NCBI GenBank assembly: GCA_025093555.1
Contig: JAIWNF010000033.1
Coordinates: forward strand, 372,001-436,000
Direction: 5' to 3'
Source of the DNA: Circinella umbellata
Taxonomy: Eukaryota; Mucoromycota; Mucoromycetes; Mucorales; Lichtheimiaceae
DNA: 64,000 nucleotides
Position numbers and translations under genes: made by a program. Positions 38,104-53,930 of this stretch are shown here, piece after piece (within the stretch, counting starts at the first letter, position 1; each line of letters opens with the position of its first letter). The notes beneath the pieces are model-generated. The model did not search any database. It was not told the DNA's origin and worked only from the letters and a program-made list of their open reading frames with translations.

Positions 38104-39378
38104 TTGCAAAGGACTACAAAAAGCCGTTAAACCCCCCAAAAGTTAGGTTGTATCTTTTTTAAACCTTTGGGTCTAGTGGAGCAAGAGCCCTTCAGCTTTG
38201 AAAAAGTCACAGTCAGACCCGGCTGAACTATTTTACCGAACCGCAGCACCCAATTTTTGAAGATGAAACCTGATACATAAATGTTTGAAATCAGATGTCG
38301 TATATGATTTGTGTGTATAAAAAAGGATATAGCAATGCGCTTATATTATAATCACTTGACTACGTAGCTTATACTCAATTGAAATCTTTCGTAAAATTAA
38401 CGATAGTAACTATTACCCATCTACGCGTATTAAAGTTAAAGTAGGTAAATCAATTTCCATCCCTTTTATTTCTCCTCTATTCATATTATATTTACCTACA
38501 CAAACATAAAATGATTTGATCATTTAAAATAAATATGCAAAATAAAAATACAGAGTATGTTATTACTGTTCAAACATACCGAAATTATAGGTAGCTACTT
38601 TTGTATACTTACTGTATGCCATGCTAACTTTGCTTCAAAAATAATTAATAAAGAAAAACTCATCGTCTTTTTTGTGATGATTTTTTTTCACAGTCGTAAA
38701 ATGCTGTTAAGCATAGTTTATGTGTTAAAAAGCGAGTTAAATAGACAAGGTTAGTGTTGAAAGATATGTATCATTTGATCACAGATTAAATATCTATTGA
38801 TCTTTCAACGCATGGAGCATACACAAGTCCTTATTTTTATGATGTGAAATCTTTTTGTATCATACTGTATATTTTTATGGTACGTAATGATGACCAATGA
38901 ATATATGATAGTAATATGAATGCAGGGAATATGAAGAAATGAATTCTAAAACTTTAAATAATCATGTATTGTATTTTTATTTGATGAACGAAAAAAAAAG
39001 TGCTAAATGATAACATCGAAAAATGGGCGAATAGTAGAAGTTGGCATATTCAAATAAAAAAAGTATCTTCCTTGAAAAGTTATGCGATATGCTGTTCAAT
39101 ATCATGCAAAGAGGATGATCACATCCATTTTTTTAGTGATTTGTATACTGTATAGTTGAATAAGAAACTACGGCTAATATATCAAAACAAAACATCCACA
39201 ATTTTCACGTAAAAAGAAACTTTACATTTACCACGATGGTGATAAGCCTAGTATATTTAACGGTTGTTTAGCAACAAACATTAGTATAGCTCTATTTTTT
39301 TTTTCGGGCAGTTGATATAAATTTGAATTCCCCCTCCCTCAACGCTCCACAAGCAACCAAAGAAAAAAAGAGACGACC
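38104..39378. other. divergent promoter region between UPF1 and CCZ1
   Basis: About 1.27 kb of AT-rich DNA separating two divergent genes. It contains a 10-bp perfect inverted repeat (38756-38809). No coding gene is seen; frames at 38557-38754 are unsupported. Confidence 0.5.
38756..38809. repeat. 10-bp inverted repeat with 34-nt spacer
   Basis: GTTGAAAGAT at 38756-38765 is the exact reverse complement of ATCTTTCAAC at 38800-38809. It could form a stem-loop or be a remnant terminus of a small element. The function is unknown. Confidence 0.6.
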
Positions 39379-41791
39379 ATGAGTAGTAGTACTGTAGCCT
39401 CAACGACAATAACGATGCCACAACTTGGGCGAACACCACCCACCTTATCGTACTTTTGTGTCTACAATCCATCACTAGCACAATCCGAAGAAAATACCAA
39501 AGATCAGATTCTCTACTATACTGCTAAAAAAGTCGTTCCGGCCGATGTCAAGATGAAGCAAATTGGATTAGCACAAGCTTTAGTTAATTTTAGCTCGTAA
39601 ATTACAATACTCTCTTTCTTTTTTATCTTCTTCTTTTCTCCACAGTATAAAAGAAAAGAAAAACTAATATATATAAGTTTGATATATTTGTATTCATGAT
39701 TGCTTCTTTTGATAGAGCATTTTCACCTTCTCATCCAGCACAAAATGTCCACTCGCAAAAGAACCGACTTGTTTTTTATCAACCAGAACCAGGTTTTTGG
39801 CTACACATGTGTATTGAAGTTGGTGTATTAAGAAAAAAAGTCAAGGATAATAAAGGGAAAGAGAAGCTTGTTACGGAATATCTTGATCCACAGCTCAACG
39901 ATCGAGCGATTGAAAGTGTATTGAAATTAGGTTATGAACAATTCAAACTATTGAATGGTATGATGACATCGATATTAGATATGTTGGATCGACGTGTATT
40001 AATGCATCGGATTGAAGAGTTTTTTTCGGAATGGATATGGCAATGGGATTTCGATCGATTGGATCAGATGGTATTTTCAGGTGTATTTAATGGTGTACCG
40101 ACCATTCGATATAAAGATGATACCAAGCAATTAAAAATACTGGATCAGTCATTGCAAGAAGAATATGGAATTGCTCATGTTATGATATTGGATGAAAAAC
40201 GTGATTTGCTATATCGTTCGAATACATTAAGTATGGTGGATGTAAGAGCATTACGTAGATATGTTTGTCAGCAGATTCAGGAAAATCAGCCAGGTGCGAC
40301 GGAGCAGGAAAAACCAACTTCCTCATCATCATCATCATCTTCGATTAAAAAAGATAAGGTAATTATCGTTAGGAGAGATAGTTAAAAAAAACAGAAATAA
40401 AGTTGAATTATAGGATAATAACAATAAAAATACATGTATATGTATATAATTTCATGAAAATACAGTTCTCAGGTTTCAAATCGTTTACACGAACTTTATC
40501 AAATACCCATATCCTTGATTACTTTTCATCATCATCAAATACTAGAAACAGAAAACCGGATGATTCATCCGGTACTGAAGAAGAAGGAATAGATGAGGAA
40601 CAACAACAAGAACAGGAGCAAAATCAACAAAGCGATACATCATCTATCGAAGAAGAACAGTTAGCAGAACCTATTCATGGTGAATTCCATGAAATCGTAA
40701 GACTTTATCTGAGCAGTAGGTCTGAACTTGCAATGGAAGAACAAGAACTTCTTGAAGAATATCTTTTAGTTCTATATAAGGTATGAATGGACACACACAC
40801 AGCGATATATAAACACAAAACACAAAGTAAACAAAATGAAATACATTGATTTGCTAATAAAAACATATACAATATCAAATAGCATAAAAGTAACTTGGTA
40901 TGGAGTTTCTTAATACCCTCATTTGCTGATGGCGCTGACGAATTTATTAGCAGCTCAACTGCTCTTACTGAACTTGAGAATCATCTTACAAAGCATAGTT
41001 TGGATACTATTGCTACTAGTTTAAAGGAGGACAAAGATACCGAACAGGACAAAGGGTAAGTTTTACTTTTTTTTTTTTTTTTTTTTCAAATAATCAAGTG
41101 GATTTATTTTTCTCAACTCTGTTTTTTTTCTGTATCTCTTTTTTTTTTATCCATGTATATATAGTTTATCGCTAGGAAAGCATTTTAGATGCTTTTATTA
41201 TGATAATGTAACATTAAATATGCGATCTACTTTATTGGAACAACGAAAAGATTCTTTTACTATTAGTAACGATATGTTTTTACAGCTATTGGATCTTAAA
41301 AATGACTTTGAAACGTAGGGTATAATAGAAAGGAATAGAGATTTCTCGTCCAAAAAAAAAACAAACTCATTTTTGTTTTATAAACATGATTATTAATAGA
41401 CTTCCCAATACAACTGAAGTATACACACGCTCTACTGGTAATTATTGGATAGCAGGCCAACGAGCATATAACAAACATGGTCGAAAACAAGAACGTCGTC
41501 GATCTCAAACAAATGGTGATGCAACAAGTGATCATCAAGAACCACCCACAGAAGATGAAGAAGATGAAATTGTTACAGAAAGAAAACGTAGCCCAGATGA
41601 TTATACAGAAATGTATTTAGTAGCGGCAAAAAAGGATACCTCATTAGCAGATGTAGAGGGTATGTATATTAATAGTTTATTGAGAGTAAATGTTGTATAT
41701 CTTCTTTGCTAAGTAATACGTGAATTTACAAATATTGTTTGTAGAAACGATACGGAAAATGAGTGTATCTTTGGTGGACCTATGTATGTGA
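39379..41791 (+). CDS. vacuolar fusion protein CCZ1 (Mon1-Ccz1 Rab7 GEF subunit)
   Basis: With Mon1 it activates Rab7 on late endosomes and vacuoles. The first exon (39379-39596) has LSYFCVYNPSLAQSEENTKDQILYY and ends with QIGLAQALVNFSS. The second, starting at 39716, continues with AFSPSHPAQNVHSQKNRLVFYQPEPGFW: this is the longin domain region of CCZ1. Further exons carry an acidic Glu/Gln linker (about 40560-40670) and the C-terminal longin region. The last exon begins near 41745 and ends ETIRKMSVSLVDLCM with TGA at 41789-41791. At least six exons are needed. The middle part is poorly conserved, so some junctions are uncertain. Confidence 0.85.
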
Positions 41792-41824
41792 TATATATGT
41801 ATCTATTTACAATAATTATTTTAT

Positions 41825-44800
41825 CTATATACTTTTTCGTTGATGGAAAGCTATCCATCCTTCTCGTCGAGGCGATGATCGTTTAGCCCATCTATAGTAA
41901 TAATGATGGTTGTATATGTAGAAAACAATGTATATGAATAACAGTAATAATTGAGAGAAGAAAGCTGATCAAAATATATTAGCTTGATTACTTACAATTC
42001 CAATAAACGACCCCGTTTCAATTCATCATTGTAGCCAGCTCGAGGAAGTAATGTTTCAATCATATCAAACACTTGCTGTGGTTTAGGTTCAGTAAATTCT
42101 TCACTAATCCATTGCTGTGGTGGAAGTTCAAAATCGATAATTACATCAGGTGAACGTTGATGCCGTAATTCAAAGCCATCACCCTTTTTAAACATGAGTA
42201 AAATTTCTTTACTTGAACTGATATATGGACTTGGTTCATCAAGTGTGTCGTTGTTGATTGATTTTTTAAACCATACGAGATTTTCGACATATTTACAGTC
42301 TATTTATTATTTACACAATTTTTATTGATTAATTCCTGTTTTGATATATATCAACAATTGCTCTTATTTTACTTTTTTACCTAATGCATCCATCATTCGA
42401 ACAACATCTGCTTGTAGAAGTTTATGTGTCCAGACAAATACAAGACCAGCTGTCATATGGTCCACAACCTTTTTCAATAAATCCATCTAATAGAAATAAA
42501 AAGGTAATAATCCCTCGAAATCAATCTTCAATCGACTTCATATGTAAGAATTATATATTTAAAATAAGCGAAAAAGATGTAAAACTTACTACTTGTTTAA
42601 TGTCCCAAGTACAACGTCCATCATTACGACCATCCTTGATATAAAATTCCCATGGTGGGTCCACCAAAATACCTTCCAACGATGAAAGTTCAGGTTGTGC
42701 TTCACCCAATATTTCTTCTAATACACCGGTAGAATTCATCATGTCATCCAATTCGTAATAATGAGAACGCTCTTCCTTAATCACCGGTTTCATTGCTAGA
42801 GGTAGAATTTGATGAACACCACTATATAAATCATTCGGTATACGAACATTGGAAATGTATTCTTCTGGTGTATCTACTTTGGGCTTTTTAGCACCAGCAA
42901 AGTATTTGGAAAGAAATGCTTGTCGTACAGGAGGTGCTACTGTTACAGCAGCTTTGGATTCCTCAAGAGCTGATGTCTTATTAGGTTTCTTCATCAATAG
43001 CCTAATAGTATGATTATATCCAGTATTAGTATTGGTAAAAAAAAAAGCCAGTATGTTTTATATATCTATCCATCCCTTCGATTACATTCCAATATATATA
43101 ATAGCTTACATCTCAGTTGTAAAAAGTCCTCGTCGCCATTCTTGTTTTGCTTGCCAATAAGCATGGCGAGTATGTGGATCAAGAAAGGGTTCCATAAATG
43201 TTTTATAGCTTTCTAATCGTTCACGCCATTCTTTTTCCCAATCATGTTTCCGAGTATTATTTAAATTGACACGTTCAGGCTCGGCGGAATCCATAAAATC
43301 ATCTTCATCTTCAAAAATAAATGAAGGTCGTGGAGGTGGCATATTTTTTACCATAGTGGTAATACTACGTTTTGATGATGTTGTCGAAGTTGTTCGAGCT
43401 ACGCGTGGTGCTACTACCTTTTTAGGTGGTGCTGGTTTAGATGTTTGTGTCCTTAAATACAATCCCCACAAAAAAAGAAAAAACTGAGATTTTTAATATC
43501 GGAACAAACAATAACATCAAGTCAAAAATTAACGAAAGAAGCACAAATCTAAATAAATCTTACAATCCACTACGACGATGATATTGTTTGAGCCACTCAT
43601 TTATATCTTGTTCAGCTTGTCTTACATCTTCTGCCTTCCATTCTGGACCTAATTCCGTAGTTGGGATTTCACCAGGTGGTGCACGATCCTTGTGGATTTG
43701 TTTCAATTTACCACCTACCATTTGATATGAATCATCCTTGAGCTTGTTTTCAGCAACAAGTTTACGATAATAATTCATACATTGATAACCGACACGATGA
43801 GGAATTCCTTTGCTAAATAAGCCCCACGATGCACCAATTTTCCAACCTTTTTCCATCCATTCTTTATATCGATTCATAAATAAACCATGTTCATGTTGGG
43901 ACCAACCACCATTTTGTTGACCTTCACCGGGAATAACAAATCGATAATAATATCCTTCAGGGTTCTATAAACAATTAATATATTGAGATGGATAATCAAT
44001 GTCTTCATTAGATATCGTCATCTATAATTCCGTTCTTCCCCCTCCTTCCATACGATCCATTTTGCATTTTTCAGGCTTACAATGTATCGTCCTTCCCAAG
44101 CTTTAATACGTGGGGCTTGCCATTCTTTAACAGCTGATTCAATAAACACATCTTCTCCAACATGTTTTCGTTTGGTAGGAACAGGTGTTGATAATTTGAT
44201 TGAGGCTGTCGACATGGTTAATGGTAGTGGTAGTGATGGTGGCGGTGATGGTGACGACGACGATAAATTAGTAGCAGTAGAAGTCATAGTAGTATCGGCA
44301 GTAGGTACAGAAGATACAGATAATGATTCCATTTGTTCTTCAATTACTGTTTCTTTTTTGATAACCTGTTTACCTTTGCCTTGTACATGACTTTCTTCAG
44401 TTGAGATAACTTCGTCCCAAAAGCCAGGACTATCTGCAAACTCATCGTTGAATGCTCCTGCACTATTGTCTGTCCCCTCATCACCGTCGTCCATAAAGTC
44501 GTCGTCATTTTCTTTTTTCAATTTGAGTGCTTTTTGAAATAAGTCTGAACTACCTGAAGAAGACGATGACGATGCAGGCGAATTGATCAGTTTAGTAGTG
44601 AACGAATTACCGACTGTGCTGTCATTGCTACAATTATTACTACTACTGGTACCAAAAAATCCCTGTAAATTTTGAAACCATTCAGTTTTCAAAAAACGTA
44701 TAGATGCATATAGTAAAAAACGAAAAAAAAAAAAAGAAATAACTGACTTGGATTCCTGTTGCCGCTGTTCCTGAATCGCTTTCTGGGGTTCCAAGTTTTC

Positions 44801-44894
44801 GTCTTTTGGAAAGAGATAAACTAAGTGTTTTTCCACTACTAGTGCGCATAGAGGTAGGCGATCGAGAAGTAAAATTAAATGAATCACCCGTCAT
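41825..44894 (-). CDS. MT-A70 family adenine methyltransferase with Myb/SANT-like domain (MTA1/AMT-like)
   Basis: Predicted N6-adenine methyltransferase. The derived model is complement(41825-41891, 41996-42299, 42381-42486, 42590-43001, 43110-43451, 43564-43964, 44081-44662, 44748-44894), all phases closing, 786 aa. Residues 50-220 are acidic and Ser-rich. A conserved block starts at EGRYI-NPEGYYYRF and continues into a Trp-rich helical Myb/SANT-like unit at about residues 262-315 (GGWSQHEHGLFM, WKIGASWGLFSKGIPHRV, QCMNYYRKL). The MT-A70 domain holds the catalytic DPPW at about residue 605-608, FVWTHKLLQADVV, LVWFKK, DFELPPQQW, and the C-terminal ELWAKRSSPRREGWIAF. In ciliates and early-diverging fungi MTA1-type enzymes are tied to DNA 6mA; that this one acts on DNA rather than mRNA is inferred. 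The donor after exon 1 is GTCAGT. Confidence 0.88.
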
Positions 44895-45998
44895 TGTTGT
44901 TGTTGTTTTTTTTTCGCTTCTCTTTTTACTACAATAAAAAAAGAGAAAGAGAAAAAAAAAATATTACAGTTTGTCACGAAAAAAGTTAAAAAAGCGCGAC
45001 TTGCTGCGGGGACGCGTTTTTAGCGGAGTTCTCTTTCAAATAAAAAGTATTGGAACGCTGGAAAAATCAAACGGCCATGGTTAAATGTAACGTGTAGATG
45101 GCAACCTGTATATCATCTGGAATATTATATAAAATGGTCCATGTAAAGATAACATTCTATTATGTATTAATCCTTAGTTGTTTATATCTACTAAAGTATC
45201 GACATCGAAAGATGTAGAAAAATAGTGTAGTATCAGGAAGAATATCATGAGTCTGATATTAATGAGGTCCCATGATAATAATACGTAAATAATAATAATA
45301 ATATATCATATCTTTCATTGATCTGTTTAATATAAAGTAACGTAGTAGTATTAATCATTATTATTATTATTATCAAAAAGGAGAACTGTAACAGTAAATT
45401 GTCATCTTTTATGCCTTATTTCTTCTTGTTGTCAGAAGTTTTGGCTGACGAACTCATGTGCTGCGGGACGCACCGCCACCGAGCACAGGTATAGGGACCA
45501 GCTGCTTCTGTCTTTAGGACTTGTGTATATTAGAGTAGCCATATACTTAAAAACGATTTCTTACGTATTTTCTTACGTATCTCTTGGAAATTAAAAACTC
45601 GAGTTTCTTTTTTATAAACTTCTGGGTAGCGCAAGTTCGATATTGTAATAATCCATCACCTTATACGGACATTTAACGTTTTCTATTAGAAATCAATAGT
45701 TATCTCTTTATTATTATATCACGTAGCATAGTCATGATACAGAAAAAAGATAATTTTACTATCAACATTTTTTTAAAAATAAATATACAATAGTCTGATA
45801 GCTGCTTGTTGAAACAGAAAGTTTGTTGATACTGACTACATACTATATATTAGTTAGAATGATGATAAAGGCGACATGTGTGTATCCATTTCGTGACAAG
45901 GAATATAATAGTGAACATTATATTGTGTAATACTCTGGGGTCAATGTACAAATTTTTGGTGATGGTTATATTTTATTGTTTGGAGTCGATTATTTTAT
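44895..45998. other. intergenic between MTA1-like promoter and DHX16 3' end
   Basis: AT-rich overall with two locally GC-richer patches, about 44993-45035 and 45455-45520. No protein gene is recognised. Confidence 0.5.
45450..45525 (+). ncRNA. possible structured element in a GC-rich island
   Basis: In otherwise AT-rich DNA, GTGCTGCGG pairs with CCGAGCAC (one bulged G) around a 12-nt loop, inside a roughly 75-bp GC-richer patch. I could not match it to tRNA, 5S, spliceosomal U RNA, U3 or RNase P consensus segments that I know. The strand is unknown. It may be a local fluke or a promoter element. Confidence 0.2.
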
Positions 45999-49943
<3,945 letters not shown>

Positions 49944-50497
49944 TTTGGTTTGATCGCAGAAGAAATAAAAAAGATTGAAGGAACTAAGCTGAACATTTTT
50001 TAATTTTCAATTTTTCAAAAATATTACCGCAGTTGTGTATCCTGCAAATTCTCCCCGTCTGGGTGAGCCAAAGAGAAGACCATAAATGTGACAACATAAA
50101 AAATCGTTGCATATTGTGATACGATTTATTATGGTTGCTATGGATATATAATTAACTTTTAAATATGACACAGTTTTTAGATATATAAAAATATCAACAA
50201 GGAAGCACGTCGTCAATATGTCATTACTATTAGTAAAAATTACACCAGGCAGTACTGATCTAGTGAAGATGATTATATTAAAGAGAGAAACAGTTACATA
50301 TAATGACGTAATTTACAAAATTATGTAGATAGATTCATACTTCATATCAAAAAATATAAAACATAAATATGGATTGGATATGATGACTAAATTTAGTGAA
50401 AATTCATGTTGAAAAAAGTCAGCTTTATATATAAGGTTTTTTCTTACACACACACTATAACTACACTTTAAACTCTTTATCTAACAAAAAAAAAAAA
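49944..50497. other. divergent promoter region between DHX16 and the PEX39-like gene
   Basis: AT-rich; 554 bp between two divergent start codons. No gene is seen. Confidence 0.55.
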
Positions 50498-51379
50498 ATG
50501 CCAAACAAAACAGACATTGAAACATTTCAAGCATTCAGCACTTACGATTTCGATAATGACCAACAGTTTCAGGTGTGTTGAAAAAGAAATTACATGTATG
50601 CATACATCCATATACAAATATAATAACTTTTCGGGCCATTGTTACTTTTATTATTACTATTATAAATAGACAGGCATGTCAAGCATTCTAAAACAGTCAG
50701 AAGAAGATCCTTCAACTCAAAAAGAGGTGGTTGAACGTGCAAAATGGTTTTATTATACAAAGTAAACATTATATTTATATATATATCAAGGTGGTTGAGT
50801 ATTAATAAAGGTGGGGGCACAAAAAAAAAAAAGAAGAGTTACCCTACCTACACAAATATAACATAAATACACTAATTATGCACACCTTACACATTATACA
50901 AAATACTATGGATAAAGATTTTTTAAGAGTTTTGATCTAGAAGCATTCCGAGAATGGAATAATAATAAAGATAATTCAAAAACAGAGGAAACAAAGAATA
51001 TTACTGAAACTACCCAAGAAACAGACGCCAAGGAACCTGCTGATACTGATTCAAAAGAAAATAAGGATGGGGAAGATGATAAACCACAACGATTTACTTT
51101 TCAAGAGTTGGTCGAAATGATTGAATCAGGAAAAGAAATTCCAGGTAAAATAGTTATAACATATAAAAACTTATAACCTTTTCTTGGTATTTTCTCTCAG
51201 TCTCCAAACCATCTCCTGACAAAAGCTAATTTGTTTACTTTAAAATAGGTATCCGTCAAATTCCAAACAAGATTAATGAAGGTACACCAAGTGAACCAAA
51301 ACTTTCAATTCGACAAAAACCGTGGGAAACATCAACACCAGCAACTACTACAGAAACAACAGCATCGACATCACCATGA
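50498..51379 (+). CDS. KPWE-motif small protein, PEX39/C6orf226-like
   Basis: The derived model joins 50498-50572, 50670-50761, 50930-51144 and 51249-51379, all phases closing, and gives 170 aa. An N-terminal acidic part has FKSFDLEAFREW-like aromatic residues around AKWFYYTNFDLEAF. A charged linker follows, then a conserved block FQELVEMIESGKEIPGIRQIPN and, after about 17 residues, RQKPWE near the C-terminus. A short GxxIPGI block followed by KPWE is the pattern of the C6orf226/yeast Yjr012c family, recently assigned as the peroxin PEX39 for PTS2-type matrix protein import. The name rests on the motif order as I remember it, not on a search. An acceptor at the second of two AGs (50929) is required, since the first one leads to a stop. 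Confidence 0.75.
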
Positions 51380-51647
51380 TCTTCCGAATAATAATAAAAG
51401 ACTTGTAGGATTGCAACTTACAATCTCAAAAGAAAAAAAAAACTGTATAATGACAGCATAGAAAAAAAAAGAGTTTTGCTCATTGACAATTTTTTTTAGT
51501 GGGGGGAGAGAGAAAAGATAGAGTTTATCTTTTTTTTTTTATGTGGCGAAGAGGAGGTTATTATAAGCAAAATATGTGCAGGAGAGGAAGGAGACTTTTA
51601 TAGATATCATTGATTGTAAAGGTTAAAGTGGCAGCTTTTTAGAAAGA

Positions 51648-51666
51648 AAAAGGAGGTACTCCTTTT
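51648..51666. terminator. 8-bp perfect hairpin with 3-nt loop, followed by T/A runs
   Basis: AAAAGGAG and CTCCTTTT flank the loop GTA, and T9/A12 runs follow near 51679-51699. It sits about 270 bp after the PEX39-like stop codon. Fungal polymerase II does not use hairpin-T termination, so this may be only a 3' UTR structure. Confidence 0.3.
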
Positions 51667-52110
51667 ATAGATAACCTTTTTTTTTAAAAAAAAAAAAGAC
51701 TAAACAACAGTATCGCCCTGCGTTAAACGACTATATGACATTAAAGTGATAATAATAAATCGAAAGCAATGATATGTAATAATTATTATCATAATGATAA
51801 TTTTTTTATATACCATAGTAATCGTTCTCTATATAGTTTCCTATATACAACATATATATTGTAAGATCACGTATAATTTAGCAAGATTATAGTAGTTATG
51901 ATTTGGACTGAGTATCCCGGCCACATGTACATATTGGCGTTTCGCTATTTGCTATTTGTATAATGCATGTTAAACCAAATATATAAGGAGTGGGGTCAAA
52001 AGATGACGGCTCACCCTATTTTTTGTCTTAGAAATTGTTTACGTATCTATTATTTAAAGTTGCTTGTAGGTACACCCTGTTAAAAAGGTTTTAAGTTTAC
52101 TATACAGATC

Positions 52111-52138
52111 ACTTTTTTTTTTTGAAAAAAAAAAAAGT
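52111..52138. repeat. T-run/A-run palindrome
   Basis: AC, eleven T, one G, twelve A, GT: an almost perfect inverted repeat of homopolymers. Such sequences can extrude as hairpins. No function is evident. Confidence 0.6.
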
Positions 52139-53444
52139 ATGTGGTGTATTCTATTTATGTAGCTGTCAAATGTATATGAAGTGCAACTCGTCAGTTGATA
52201 ATCTCAATGATCTTTAATTAATTCACCGTTACGTATGCTCTATATATATATACACTAGTATTTACTTTAGCAAATCACAATAATTTAAGCTTCCCTTCTT
52301 TGAGTGGTATTTCTATTAATAGATATTAATAACATACAACAACAACCAATATATAAAAAGAAAGTGATGATCAAATTGCTAATTAATTATATGACGATAC
52401 AGATAATTATAAATTGGATTGTCATGGTGAATCATATAAGCAACGGGTGATAATTTACTATTAATAAAAATGTCAACACGTCGTCTTTTTCTTGCCTATT
52501 ACGTAATTGTTGTGCAATACTGTACAAGAATTCTGTTCCTTTTCATCTCGTCCCCCCTTAATTTTATTTTTACTGACATCTTTTTTTAATTGACAGCAGC
52601 AACAACAACTCATTATTACATAATGACATTTCTTCAACTTATTTTTGTTATGCTTGATACGTAAATGTTCTCATGGTTCTTATTGTAAAGAGCATCACGC
52701 CCGTGTCAAGTAATAAAACTGTTATCTGAAAACACGTTCGAGACAAATGCATGATCAGCAGCTGTTGTGGCACATTGCTTTACTGTTCTAAAAAAAAACC
52801 GATACGTACCTTCCATTCCATTATCCCGATCCGATCGATAAACATATCATTAAAATCCAAGAATGGGGAGCCATAAAGTAATAATATTGTATGGTTCCAC
52901 ATGATAGATATAATAAAAAACGACTCTCGATTTAAAGCTTCTTTTTGACAATTTCTTTTGTATAAGATGATACACGTGCATTGTTATTATTTACAACGGC
53001 TATTTCTAAACCAAAACTACTATTCAAAGAATTATCACAAAGAAAATCAGCCTGGACCCAATTACATTCATCAACTCGTGGACAACAAAAGATTATCATT
53101 CGTTCTTTATTTTTATTTATTCTTCTATAAAAAAGCGTGTTTCCATTAAATATAAATATTTATTTATCTTTATGTGCAATGTCATTATGGGCATCTGCCA
53201 TTTATTATCCTAATATGGTAATACGACATTGTAAAAGAAAAAGAGAGAGATAACACGTGTATATGTACTATTAATTGTACTATTTTATATAGAATAAAGA
53301 GAATATTAAAGTGTACTAAAAGTACAAACGGGGTAACAACAAAAGAAGTGTATAATATTTAAAGCAAGAAGTGGGAAAGAAGTCTGTACATGTTTTCAAG
53401 TAGTATAATATCTACGAGGGGAATTGAAGTGTTCTCGTACGTGT

Positions 53445-53930
53445 TTAGAAAGTAAATTCTTGGTGACATACACGTTTTGAAGGATCGGGTGTATTTGGGA
53501 CCGACTTTGAATATGTATTTTTAATAGGTGTTCTATGTGGAAGGTTAATAAAATTTGGTTTGGTGAATAATTGAAAAGAGTGTTCCTCATTGGTAATAAC
53601 AATAGAAGGTTCTTGTTGCTGAGCTAATGATACTAAATTAATATTGTTGAATTTTTGTCTTTCTTTCATTGTTCCTCCTCCTACTGCTAATTGATGTAAC
53701 CGGGATTTTAACCAAGAAAATATTCGACTTGCCGAGTTGAAAGTCATTCCCAAACCAAACTCAGTAGCAAGTAAAAGCAGTCGAACGGATATAAATGACG
53801 AAGTCATAACACTTGTAATAACCGCTAATAACCCAAGAATGGATAATATGACGGCCATAATAGGTGCAAAAAATATGTAGGTGATCATTGAAGTGATAGA
53901 CGTTGCAGTACTTGTTATTGTTGTGGCCAT
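53445..53930 (-). CDS. small predicted membrane protein, unknown function
   Basis: Uninterrupted frame of 161 aa. Residues about 15-70 contain two adjacent hydrophobic segments (FFAPIMAVILSILGLLAVIT and VRLLLLATEFGLGM), so a membrane hairpin or N-terminal anchor is likely. The C-terminal 90 residues are polar with Pro and Ser/Thr (INLPHRTPIKN, SVPNTPDPSK), consistent with a cytosolic tail. I recognise no family. Support is open length, a plausible ATG with an AT-rich leader and a sensible composition, but no homology is visible. Confidence 0.5.
   Translation of the reverse strand: MATTITSTATSITSMITYIFFAPIMAVILSILGLLAVITSVMTSSFISVRLLLLATEFGLGMTFNSASRIFSWLKSRLHQLAVGGGTMKERQKFNNINLVSLAQQQEPSIVITNEEHSFQLFTKPNFINLPHRTPIKNTYSKSVPNTPDPSKRVCHQEFTF

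Larger units (their letters stand above)
51380..53444. other. gene-poor AT-rich region with small hairpins
   Basis: About 2 kb without a recognised gene. It contains an 8-bp perfect hairpin (51648-51666) and a T-run/A-run palindrome (52111-52138). A frame at 52958-53149 is unsupported. Confidence 0.5.
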
